Shown here piece after piece: positions 34,061 through 45,945 of a stretch of 64,000 nt of DNA (its first letter is position 1; the number at the start of each line of letters is the position of its first letter). The position numbers and the translations under genes are program-made. Source of the DNA: Archegozetes longisetosus (lineage: Eukaryota > Arthropoda > Arachnida > Sarcoptiformes > Trhypochthoniidae); assembly GCA_018873245.2 (NCBI GenBank), contig JAEMBT020000008.1:6345569-6409568 (forward strand), read 5' to 3'. The notes below the pieces were generated by a model, which ran no database searches, had not been told where the DNA came from, and worked only from the letters and a program-made list of their open reading frames with translations.

Positions 34061-35491
34061 ATTAACAGAAAGTGATAAGATAAAAGCATGTGATTAAACA
34101 CTAGAGTTTATGTATTATTTTCCATAAATATTTGAGCTCAGTTTTGAAGTTTAAAAATTAGCTTTTAACTTATTAGCTCATAAGAAATATTTACTCATAC
34201 TTTTTTTGAATAATTGAATAAAACTTTTAGCTATAAATTTAGTAATTTGACCCAACAACTACTTACAGTATATGATAGTTTAATAAGATTTCGGAATTGA
34301 TCATATGGACAATAAAATATATTTGAAATGCAACATCATGTGTGTACTCAAAACTTATATTCTTAAACTCAGGCTCTTCATAATGAAAGTCTCCTAAGAT
34401 CTAAACAAGAATAGGAAAACAGAAAGTTTAGTATTTTGGGCAAAAGTGACTGCTTAAATTCTGCTAAACCTGCTTCTGTCAAACTGATATTTTAAGTACA
34501 ATCGATTCTGAACTCAAAGTAATGTTTTATGAATTTCCTAAATTTTTATTGTCTTAATGAGTAATAGACATTGATACAGAGTTTGCCAAAATGCGTTTAG
34601 CAAAATTAAATTTATTTTTCTCAAAAACTATACACTATAGAAAAAAATGGTTAACGGTATATTAAACAGTATTTCATGGAGATTATATGACATGTTCAAT
34701 ACATGATCCTTGTCTGGCAGTGACATGGCGAAGCCGAAGAATGAAATTATTGATCACATCTTGCAACGTATCAACTGAAATTGTGTTGATTTGGTTTTCG
34801 ATTGCAATTTTCAAGTCCAATTGAGCGAGCATCCAGATCAGTGAACTTCCATCACCATAAATATTCTCTCATTGACACTGTATTTGCCCATACTTCAACA
34901 TTGATACATGTTAATGTTCATTGTATCCAAACAATCTGCCACACATGCGCATTAATATTCAAAAGGTTGATAGTTCGATAAATATTTGGAGCTGTTAACA
35001 AAATCTTTCGCTGCACACATTTTGGCAAACCCTGTATCTATCAATTTATGACTATTTTGCATAAGAATATATATATCCATGTATGCTTACACTGTCTCTA
35101 ATAGTGTTACAGTATAAGCAGTTTAAAAGGATGGACATGTATATAAACAAATGAATTTTATTTAGAATCCACTCGTAGGATTTGTTGCGTAACATATGTA
35201 TTGTATTTAAACTAGATGCGAATAAGTGAATTTTGTTTTCAATAAAAATATACATTTCAAATAATTATATGTCTGAGTAAATGTTAGATACTTGTAAAAT
35301 TGAATACAATATATATGAGAAAATGAACAGATATTACAAGTGAATTGAGTCAAATGTTACTCAAACTACAGACTAGGTTTTCATTAAATGTTTTAGTATT
35401 TTCTATGTAGTTATATTAGCGTACAATTTGAAGCTTGTTTTTCATACTTGCTCTAAATCTTATCAAACAACTCAATTTTGCAAACTAAAAT
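34061..35491. other. intergenic, nothing recognised
   Basis: AT-rich spacer downstream of the EF-hand gene. The minus frame 35052-35255 has no domain. I see no RNA gene or named repeat. Confidence 0.4.
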
Positions 35492-36217
35492 TTAGTGTAG
35501 AACCAGTTTCAAGAACTCTTCATAATTAATAGATCCATCTTTATCCAAGTCAGCTGTTACTAAAAGTTTATTAAGTTCTGCATCAGTAATGGGTTCGCCA
35601 ATCATTTCGAGAGCATGTTTTAAGTCTTCGAGTTCTATAGTCCCATTATTGTCTGTATCGAACACTTTGAAAGCAGCCTTGAGTTCTCCTTCGACGTCGT
35701 CGTGATGAGCATCCATTTTGAGCATCCATCGGAAAAACTCTTCTTCAGTGATCGAACCATCGCCTAAATTAAGAGACAAGAATGAGTCTGAAACTTGAAC
35801 TTTGATCAGTACTTACCGTTTTTAGATGTCTCTGAGATCAATTGGTCAATAATAGCGTCGCTTATAACAATCTTAAGCCTCTTTAGCATCACTTTCAATT
35901 CTTGGCCATCAATTTTTCCGTCACGCTTTGTGTCCACCAATGAGAATGCAGCCCTTATTTGGGCTATAATTGATGTTATATCCGACTCCTAATTAGGGAA
36001 AAATTTAAGTTTTATTGTTTTGGTCAGAGAAAACATTTGAACAACTGTTATGGTTCTAGTACTGGTACGTAAAGCTAATACTGTATGAATATTTGGAGTT
36101 TAAGGTATTGAACCGTAATATTTGGATCTATGAACAACTCACTTGAGGCAAAGAGTATTCATTTAGTTCTCTTAAATATTTATCGACTATTGTCTGAACT
36201 AACGAGCATTGATTCAT
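35492..36217 (-). CDS. calmodulin-like protein with four EF hands
   Basis: Three exons (36217-36143, 35988-35817, 35763-35492) join to 172 residues. EF-hand proteins of this size bind Ca2+ and act as sensors or buffers in the cytosol. The loops are EF1 DTKRDGKIDGQE (44-55), EF2 SKNGDGSITEEE (80-91), EF3 DTDNNGTIELED (118-129) and EF4 DLDKDGSINYEE (154-165). EF2 has Ser instead of Asp at its first position and Gly at its fourth, so it may bind poorly. The other three are canonical. A 25-residue N-terminal extension (exon 1) precedes EF1. It is close to calmodulin and troponin C in layout but not clearly either. The NCKX exchanger gene starts 1.9 kb away on the other strand. Confidence 0.9.
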
Positions 36218-38164
36218 AATGAAAACTTACTACGAAATTAACTATACTAGCAAAGCTGTTTGTTGGCAAGGCTTAATTTTTTGTTATCTCTAGAGCTAAT
36301 CTCTAATCAGAATGTCCTAACACTACTACTCATGTGAGTAAAAACTTGACTTTTTTTTAAAAGCATAAGTAGATTATAATCGCAAATTTATAAGTTATAC
36401 CCGATTTGTTTGCATAATAACAACCTAATGATTTTCGAGCAAACTTATTGTATATAATTTTTGACCCAAACACAATTATACGCTCTGACGAAAAAGAAAT
36501 TGATAAGAAAATGAAAAGCCGGAACAACTTCAAATTGATTTCCTTTCAGAGTGTCAAGTCCAGATTCTCTAAACCTATTCAAATATTTCAATTACTTACT
36601 GAGAAAACCATTTAACTTATGGCAAAAATTCTAATTTCCAAATAAATTTATATTTATTCAACGTTCGCAAGTCATACACACTCTCATAGTTTTATAATAT
36701 GGTAGTTCTGGTACTGGTAAACAATCATTGTTAAACTCATACAAATTTAATCTAATCTAAACTTATTTAAGATTAAGAGAACAATCGATCAAAAATGACT
36801 TTACAATAGAGGCCCGTTTGACTAAATGCAATCATTTTTCAGTATAACTGTTTAATAGAAGAAATAAATGATAAATTGAAAAAAGCGTTTTTGTAATGAA
36901 AGGGTGCATCTTCATTTTGAAATGTTATCCGCGCACACTTCTATTGTTTTTGAAATGATTACTACAACTCTATTTTACTGGTTTTGTACGACAAATTGAT
37001 GATTGTCGTGACAAATAATACTATTGTCTATAAAATAGATGCATGTCTTATCTGAAATAATAAAGACTAAAACAAGCTAATATTCAATACAAAACAATTG
37101 CTATAAAAATGACGCGCGTGTAGATAATCATAAATAATAATATTAGAGAGCTTAATATGAATTTCAATATCTAATAAGGATTAATGTTTATAGTGTAATG
37201 TTAAGTTTATTACAGATTTCATTAATAAATCAATTATTGCTTCATCAGAGTTTGATAAACCATTCATATGCTTAGCAAATAAATAAAGCAAACTTATTGT
37301 CAAAGCTAATAATCAAAGTTCAATATTTATTGATAACTTGTTTCTTAAGCTTTAATATGAGATACTAAGTGCTCGCAAACTGCAGCGATTATTTTCAAAT
37401 CTACAACAAACAACATTTAGGATGAGTCAAGTTTATAAAACTTTCAAAATCTAGTACTAAATGTACGAAAATTGGTTATAATTACTACAAGTAGCCAAAT
37501 AAATCACTTTATGTTTTACTGTCTTTTATTCATCTCATTAATAACTATGATTTGTTCTTTTATTTAATTCACACACACATTAACTTATCGTTGGTTAGAA
37601 GTATTGACTCAAATCTTAAATGATACACAGAGGACTTATTGCGATTATAAGATGCAATGTAAAAGTGAGCCAATAAGAGAAAATAGAGTTAAGCACTCGA
37701 GTAGTCAGTCAATAGGAATCATAGTAAAGGCAAAACAATGATAAAAGTTTAAGCAAAATGAGAAAATGCATTATTGTTTAAAATCAGACAAATCTGCAAA
37801 TAAGCTAAATATAAAAATAAAGATATGATAGCAATGAATAAATATTTTACCAATTACTTGCCACTAGAGTTCATAAATCTAGAAACTTTTAATTGCTTTC
37901 ACTAGTACACTGTGAGGACAAATCTTTTTATCTAGTTATCACTACCAATATCGTCACAAATCAAACCTGCGTCACTTCAGTATCAAACTTTAGTTCATGG
38001 TTTCATTCATAGTTTTAGCAGTTTTGAATAGTTACCACTGGTTCGAACTTGTCTCTCAATTGGCTTTAGGTATATTAATAGAAACTGTTCATTAAAATCT
38101 AGTTTTCGCTCAACACCTTTATTGTGGTTTTCATTTTTTTTGTTATAGAAAACTTTTTTGTAGG
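36218..38164. other. divergent intergenic region, EF-hand and NCKX genes
   Basis: About 1.9 kb shared by two outward-facing genes. It is AT-rich and has no open frame. No TATA box is well placed for either gene. Confidence 0.4.
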
Positions 38165-41100
38165 ATGATAAAAAAGATAGTTTTGATCCAGATTTTCATT
38201 GTATCGACTTTTGGACAGATAGTCCAAAATGATTCGCTTGTATCAGAAAATTTGTCAGCTGTAGGATTCAATCAAGAAAACTCAACAGAAATTAAGAATG
38301 CTCAAACGAATGAACAAAACCAAAATCTGGTCGTAGGACAACAATTGGTGGTAACCAATGGGTCAAAACTTGAAAACGAGAACATTAATAATGGAAATAG
38401 CAGCGAACTTAGCCCAACGTCAACATTGAAACAGAAGTCAGTATTGACAACATTGAGAGTTTTAGTAAACATGTCATCGACTGTAGTAACGCAACCTTCT
38501 GTTTTCGATGTGGTTAATGCTGATCAAGCTAAAACTCTTTCATCTAATGGTAAGAAAAGCGCTAACCTCACAAAAGACCACTCAATCAAGAACGAGAAGA
38601 CTAAGTCAGCCATTAGTGAATTTCCTGCAGATTTTATGAGCGATGAAGTAAGTGGCGCACATTAATATGTTCCAGTTAAATAAATGATATGAAGTAGTTT
38701 AGAAGATTTTGCTAAACTAACCATTATTGACATTTGATTAGCTTTAGAATTGGGTTAAGAGACTTTTCTTCTGTTTTCATATGTCAGATAGCGAGTGAAG
38801 TATCAGTGCCTCATTTAAGTAACCGAATATTTAGGTTTCGCTAGCCTTTTCTCACAAATTCCAAATAGTAATATTGAATTTTTCATTTAAACCTCATTTC
38901 TTAAAGCTTAAATATTTGAGCTCTTTTTCAATATTCTCACTGATTCTTGCTTAATCGTTTACAATTAGACTCCACTTCTTAACGCACAATTTATCTGAAA
39001 CTAGTCTAGTCTGACTGAATCTAACTTTTGATAAACTTCTTTAAGTCATTATAACTCTAAAGTATTGAGTAACGGTCCACTTAGTAAAGACCTTGGGTGT
39101 CTGTACCCCTAATCCAAATCTGTTGCTAACTTGAAGTATAAGTTTTTATAATTTTCAATATGAAATTTTGTTAATTTTTTTAATAATAACTATAAAATAG
39201 AGTAAAAATAGATTACAATTGTAGTATGAAACAGATACAAAACAAGTTTTAATTGAAAAAGTATATATTTATCAAAATGAATATTATCTGTTTAATCTCC
39301 ATTCGAAATTGTTAGCTTCGTTACTGATAGTAAGTTTACCTACACTTAGAGTGGTATGCGATTCCAAGTTTTTATTCTAATCTAAGCAAAATTCAAACAA
39401 TTGCTAGTCATATGAGGTTTGATTTTGTTAGATTTTCAAATTTCTAAATGCTTTCAATCAGTTGATACGATACACGTTCCAGTTATCATATCTTGTTACC
39501 TTACTGACGATTATAACAAATCACTACTTCTTTAACGAGTGATAATTCTACGAGTGATAATAACTCAATTTTATGAGTTACAAACTTGTTTTATTTCAAA
39601 TAATTTTTAATAATTTGACGCAAAAAACTGATTTATTTATTTGCCAACAACGGACAAAAATGCTTTTAAACTAAATAAATATAGAATATTTTTACATTGA
39701 TATTCACCTAAAACCATGTTAATACAACTACAAATATATTCTCTGAACAAGATATTAACGACTTTTAAACTCTGTCAAAACTTAGTTAAGGAAGTGTTAT
39801 ATTTGATGAGGACCCTTGATCAATTTGATTAATATGATTGTTTTGAATGCAGATTCGAAACAATGGTGGCTTTATAGTTCATATTCTCATACTAACTTAT
39901 TGTTGTCTGGCTCTGGCAGTTGTTTGCGACGCTTACTTCTTGAAATCGCTAGAACTCATAAGTTCTGGTAAGCCTATCTAATATATGCTATTAATTTAAC
40001 AACAGGTTACCAAATACTAATTGTTTAAATGAAATTGCAGCTTTGAGATTACCGCCGGATATTGCAGGCGCCACGTTCATGGCCATCGGCACATCTGCGC
40101 CAGAATTATTCACAAGCGTGATTGGAGTCTTCATTTCGGATAATGATATCGGGACTGGAACTATAGTAGGATCTGCTGTTTTCAATTTGATAGTAATTCC
40201 AGGCGCTTGTGGTTTCGCTGCTTATTATAATCTCAAAGAGATGCCTAAAATTACCTCTTTCCCCATCATCAGAGATACTATTTTCTATATTCTGACTATA
40301 ATCACATTAATTTTGTGCATTAAAGACAACAAAGTTGACTGGTTTGTATTGATTTTCTTAGGCTTTGTTATCCTTCAATTATAGTATTGTGAAGTAGTTT
40401 AAGAAATAACTCCATATCAGGTCGCAATAGGAAAATCACTTCAAGTTTATCTTAGTCAATGTCAATAACAATACAGAGGTACAAACGATCAATTGAGTAT
40501 TTAGAATAAGTTTACTGAAAACAACTATTATCAAATTTGTTCACTCGATTCTAGAAATCTGTCAACTTGTTTATCAAATTTTAGTATGTTTCTCGCGAAT
40601 GATTTCCTCTCGTAAATCAGAAACAATGATCAATTAGAGGATATACTTCCGTAAGGGATGTGCCATCAAATTTATCCAAACACTCATTTTATATGTTCCC
40701 CAATTTTATAGACCATGGAAAAGTTAATATACAAAAAGTTAATATACAATTAAAGCTATTTTTGTAAATAGTGTAAAATGACGATTAATTACGATTAAAT
40801 TGCCATAAACTGACGTAACCTTTTAAATAGATAACATTTAAAAATTGAAACAATTTGACGTCAATTTATATTATCTTTTAGGGTGGAATCACTCACATTA
40901 TTAGCATTGTATGGCGTTTACATAGTGATCATGTTTTTCAACGCCCAATACTCTCATCTAATTATAGAAAATAATAACGAAGAGGTGAACGAAAAAACGC
41001 CTTTACTCAAAAATGGAAAGTCATCGATAGAAGACGAAAGTGCATACTTAGAAGACTATTCAAAAATAGAATTGACAAAAGCAGAAAACGGCAAATATGT

Positions 41101-41849
41101 TGAAATCAGAAATAAAAAAACAGAAACACATTTAGATGATCGTAAACATCATCATCATGATGACGATGACGAGGATGACGACTGGACTAATAATTGTTTT
41201 ATGGTTTATCTTCTTCTACCGATGACTATCTTATTCAAAGTTACTCTACCTAAACCCACCAAATTTTGTTTTGTTTTCACCTTTTTGATGTCAATCGTGT
41301 GGATAGCACTTCTCACTTATGTCACTGTTTGGATGGTGACAGTTGTCGGTGAGAAAAACCCTAAAATTTATTAAGATATTCAAAAAAAGTAACTTATCTT
41401 TTCTATTAACTCAATGAATAGGTTATTCAGTTGGAATTCCTGACACAGTATCTGGTATTACAATCTTAGCTGCTGGAACGAGTATTCCTGAATTGATATC
41501 GAGCTATATAATAGTGAAAAAGGCAGGTCTCGCAGATATGGCTATTTGCAACTCAATTGGCTCCAACATATTTGATATTTTATTCTGTTTGGGTGTCCCT
41601 TGGCTCTTGAAGTCATTAGTACTTTTCATAACTCAAGGCATTGGTTTCTCAACTTTGGCCAATACTTCGATTCCCATCCAAAGCTCTGCACTTCCAGTTA
41701 CTTCTTTCACTTTATTGCTTACCATCGTCGCAATGATCGCCACATTTAAGTTTACTAAATGGAGATTAGGCTTAAGCCTTGCAATCGTCTGCAGCATTGT
41801 ATATATTGTTTTCGTTGTTGTTTCTACTTTTCTTGAGATCAATGTTTAA
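38165..41849 (+). CDS. K+-dependent Na+/Ca2+ exchanger (SLC24/NCKX)
   Basis: Five exons (38165-38647, 39853-39967, 40041-40341, 40882-41348, 41422-41849) join to 597 residues. NCKX carriers export Ca2+ and K+ against Na+ entry at the plasma membrane. A signal-peptide-like start ([17 protein letters not shown]) leads into an Asn/Ser-rich extracellular stretch with N-glycosylation sites. The alpha-1 repeat, [17 protein letters not shown], has its key acid at E221, followed by [11 protein letters not shown] cytosolic loop carries a His-then-acidic run, [12 protein letters not shown]. The alpha-2 repeat, [14 protein letters not shown], has Glu (E479) where the family normally has Asp, and the downstream SIGSNIFD is intact. 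Intron 3 uses a GTTTGT donor. The first intron is 1.2 kb. Confidence 0.92.
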
Positions 41850-42284
41850 CTATTCAAACTTTTTTAGTTTTCGATCCTAATTTTTTTGAAGTTTAACTTT
41901 TAATGATTTTTAAAACCTAATACGAATTAATTGTCGACTTTTTATTTTTAAACTTTGTCAATTTACATAAACAGGAGAGTTACATGAATTTTTATTTTAT
42001 TTCATAACAGTATTGAGCATGAAATGAGTACAAATAAAAGAAAACTTTGATATTTTCTTGGTTTTTCATATTTGAAAATTTTATTTTATTGAGTATTCTC
42101 TGGTCGATCACTGATCAGAATAGGTTTCAGTGAGTTATGACCTTGAAGTAGAATCTCAATAATTAGTAAGCTTGCAATAGAATGTTATAGATTCTGATAA
42201 GCATTTAAAGTTTCAATTTAAATCAGTTCCATTGCAATGAATCCCACGTAAATTAACTACTTACATTGAAACTGGATTTTAATT
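41850..42284. other. convergent 3' spacer, NCKX and hemopexin-repeat genes
   Basis: 435 AT-rich bases with the 3' ends of both genes. An AAATAAAAGA near 42032 could be a plus-strand polyadenylation signal. Confidence 0.35.
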
Positions 42285-44669
42285 TTAGAATCTCCTAAAC
42301 CGAATCGAATAAAAAAATCTAGTGACCTTTAGTTGAGTTTTTTTTGGTATTGATATCCAAGCGACAACAATAAGTGCCACAAGTGCAATCAGTATTAAAA
42401 TAATCATCGAAATGGTTCCTCGATTTGCTCGCTTCACACAATTCTGAGGACTATTATGATTGTAATCAGAGTATGTTCTTTCGGCGAATGTACGGATGAA
42501 GTTATCATAACTATGAAATCCTAAAGTAGCATAGAATTGAAAATCACACCCAAATAAGTCATAGAACACATATCGGGCAGTCATTTGATCGTCAGTTATC
42601 TTATCCTGAAATATAGTATCAAATTATTTGATGTTCGATACATTTAAATTAATTATCAAAACAAACTGGAAAGTGTTGCAACTCAATAGCGAAATACTGC
42701 CAATCTTTGATTATGTAAATTTTTCCTGCCATATAAAACGACGCACTTATGTTTGATGGAAGTTTAGGGTGCAATTCAGTTAATAGTTTTGGATAATTTA
42801 CGACTGGCGTCAAGTTTGAATGAAAAGCCCAAATTTGATCAGCTAATCAAATGAAACGCAAGTCTAAGTACACAATTTTAATGCTAATGACAGTACCTTT
42901 AAATAAGTAGATTGATGTGTTAACACGAAGAGCCGCATCGATACTACTGATCGGTACATTCCAAAGTTGATCGATTTTTAGACTTTGGTGCACTTTCCAA
43001 TCATAATGATAGCACAAATATTCATTATCCTAGTTAATTCGATACACACAAAATTCTATAAGATTCTAATTTTCGGTTAATAACACTCAAAATTGATGCC
43101 TTAGTTTTCAAAAGTCTTTTTCTCAGTTAGAATTTTAAAGATTGCCTCAAAAACGTAAGTTCGATTGAGGCTGGTTTTGGGTTTCGATCGAATAAAAACA
43201 ACGTAAAGTTTCAATCATTTCATCGTATTAGACATCATTAAACATAAGAGCTTTTGTTTAAGATTTGTAGAGAATTAAATAATTAATTGGCACTTAATTA
43301 AGTGTTAAACTGTAGCTGTATTGTGTCTCATTCTAACTTTAAAAGTGACATAGAAATATAGTAAAGTTAGGTTAACATTGCTGTCATTACGCGTTTGCCA
43401 TATTATTAAGTATACAGTCGAAAACTTAGTAACAACGATAGCAAAAAGGAAAAAGTAGTTGCTGTCAACTTGCTCGTATACCAATTGATTTCTTGTCAAA
43501 TTTGATTATGCTTTGCTTTCATTACTATATTTAATATGAAATAAGTTTGCAATGCCTGAAAATGTTATGGTCTGATGGAAAGCATTCTATTACTTCTGGT
43601 TGCTATCAGCGGTTACTAAGTTTTTGAGTGTAAGTTAGAAAAGTACGAGATGCTACAATACAGCGTAAGTTTGACACTAGAGTCGAGTCTTCTAATGAGT
43701 TTCTATCTCAAAGAGATCTTTTACTCATTGATAGAAAAATGTGAATTTACCTTAAAGAAGTAGTTACAATTGTCCACGAGACCAGTCGCTGCATCAATAT
43801 AACCAGAAACTGCTTTATTATCATCAGCCTTGTCAGACGAGTGATGTTTCCAACCTTCATCAATAAATTGAGACTGAGTGGTAGACATCACATTTCCAGT
43901 CTTTTTCAAATCGCGAGACCAGTAATAATTGCCTCGAAAAACATAGAGCAAATCACGGATTTCATTATCTCTTCTAGAGAACTTGTGGTCATCATAAGGA
44001 ATTGCCGCATCCAATGTCCCAGAAAGGCATAACGGTTGAGGGCATCCCAACCAAACTTGATTGAAACCAATTAGCTTATATTTACCAGAAGGTAACTAAA
44101 GAGTAATTATCAATAAGCATAAAAGCTATTTGAAGGCTTATGGTTTAAAGTTTACGACTATTTTTCGGTAACAAAACAACTATTAGTCCGTACTTTAGTT
44201 AAATAGACTGGTCCGTAGAAAATATAATCATCAGAATGATTTTTGCCCTGGATTTTATTTCTGAATCTTTGGTTAATAAGTACCGGTTGTGAATTCTTCT
44301 CAATAATAGGTAAATGATCTTTAGTAACACCACTCGATCGCACGTAATATGTGTAATTGTTATAAACAGCATAATAATTAATTTTGCCTTCTGTTGTAAT
44401 TTCTTTAAATAAAAAATCAATCTTAATGTTCGCTCTATCGCTACAATCCTTTGGAACTGATATTATTTTTTGAGAGCGGGAATCCAGATATTGACTCGCA
44501 GTTAATGCCTTTAAACAAAAAACAACCAAATCAACATAAACGAAAACTTTTCGTTTGAGTGACTCACAAAACTTTCGAGTTCTTGTTCTTCAAGAAACTC
44601 AGTTGAATATGGGTGGAAGAAAGTTAACAAAATAAAAAAAGTAAAGTTGATGATTGAATGGTCAAACAT
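42285..44669 (-). CDS. membrane-anchored protein with hemopexin-like repeats
   Basis: Six exons (44669-44568, 44508-44194, 44095-43751, 43029-42897, 42842-42667, 42605-42285) join in phase to 463 residues. Residues 1-22 look like a signal peptide (FTFFILLTFFHPYS). Hemopexin-type repeats are visible: GTLDAAIPYDD then LYVFRGNYYWSRD; GYIDAATGL then CNYFFKD; SIDAALRVNTSIYLFKG; and SASFYMAGKIYIIKDWQYF. One transmembrane helix (about 420-443, MIILILIALVALIVVAW) is followed by a short basic tail, so it is a type I membrane protein. Hemopexin repeats build a beta-propeller used for ligand or matrix binding. There is no metalloprotease domain or zinc motif. I do not recognise the family. The upstream Met at 44699 would weaken the signal peptide, so I chose 44669. 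Confidence 0.8.
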
Positions 44670-44699
44670 TACTAGTTGTGCTTTGCTTTCAGCTTGCAA

Positions 44700-45238
44700 A
44701 TACTTGTGATCCTTGTAAGCTCTTATTACTCTACTGACTGTTTGACTCCGTTGCCAATAATTGAGTGAAAACAGGATAAGCTACTTCTCTGCTTAACTTT
44801 GAAAAAAGCACAAAGGTTTTCCGTTTGATAAATCAGTAAAGAAGAGATTATTTTGCAACTAGGCGCTCATTTCTAGATAATTTCAAAATTAAAACTAAGT
44901 ATCTATATTTTTGTAACTAATTTGCATAATTTGATTACAGATTTAATCAATAATTTATGTTAACTATACAAGACTACGCAATATTTAATGCAAAACTACT
45001 CTGCTTATGATTGCAGTTAACGCATTTTATACCAAAAGCAGTTCTTTACAGAGCTGATTCAATAGAAATTTAAATCAAATTTAATCGTCTTTTATGAAGT
45101 TAAACTTGGTTTCTCCATTAGATCCTATAATGAAATTTGAAACTTAAATAAAGTCATATTTGAATTGTCTAATTTCATTAAAAACTTAATAAATCAGCTA
45201 AGCTAACATATCTTGTTTTTCCGATTATGTGCCGTTTC
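44700..45238. other. upstream region of the hemopexin-repeat gene
   Basis: AT-rich, no gene or recognisable promoter element. Confidence 0.35.
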
Positions 45239-45945
45239 TCTGAATTTCTTTTCGTCAAACTGCATTTAGTCAAACGTCATTTAACTGAATTTCCTTTTCG
45301 TCGAACTGCATTTAGTCAAACGTCATTTAACTGAATTCCCTTTTCGCCGAGCTTACATACAGGTGTGCTTATCTATAGATTTTTTCGTATAGAGAAGTAT
45401 AAGTTGTATATTTGATGAAAAAAATCGATTCTACAGCAACAGTAACTTAATTTGAGAGAAAAGGGCCATTCAATATTTTCACTGCATTCAAAAATCTAAG
45501 TGTTTACAAAAAAATCTTAAATTTGCCTGTTTTTAAGTCTATACAGAGACGCATTATCTTAAAAATAATATAAACGATAGAAATGTCCTGATTTGCAGTA
45601 TTTTGTTGAAATACTGAGTTCTGTCCGCACTTAGCTTCATTCCTGACTACGGCACTACTCTGTAGAGCAAAAATGTGCTGCAACTTATTTACGGTAGACT
45701 GAGAACGGTGCTAGCATTCACTTAAAATGGTATTATTAATTGAATTAGTCTATTGCAAAAGTTCGTCATAGAGCAAGAGATCCTACTTTTTTATTTGGTT
45801 TAAATATTATTTTGACTAAGTTATTAATATAAAATAGTTATCACAACTAGGTTGCTAACAGGAAAGAAAACTTTTTATAGGTAGGTACACCTGTATATAA
45901 GTTCGGCGAAGTTCGACGAAAAGAGATTCAGTGAAATGGTATATT
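45239..45945. mobile_element. inverted-repeat element, copy 2 of a pair
   Basis: The left part CATACAGGTGTGCTTATCTA (about 45355) pairs with TAGGTAGGTACACCTGTATA (about 45878). Outside them, CTTTTCGTCGAAC and GTTCGACGAAAAG are also inverted. The interior is colinear with 33355-34060: GAGAAAAGG, the CATTCAAAAAT block, and CTGTCCGCACTTAGCTTCAT. The left terminal region is enlarged by a 46-bp tandem duplication. Non-coding, superfamily unknown. Confidence 0.6.
45249..45350. repeat. 46-bp tandem duplication in the element's left end
   Basis: TTTTCGTC starts at 45249 and again at 45295, and both are followed by (A/G)AACTGCATTTAGTCAAACG and CATTTAACTGAATT. The two full units differ at a few bases only and are followed by a third partial start. 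Confidence 0.8.

Noticed and set aside
38165-38665. Separate short secreted protein
   Set aside because: A GTAAGT donor at 38648 and phase-0 continuation into the exon at 39853 make it exon 1 of the NCKX gene.
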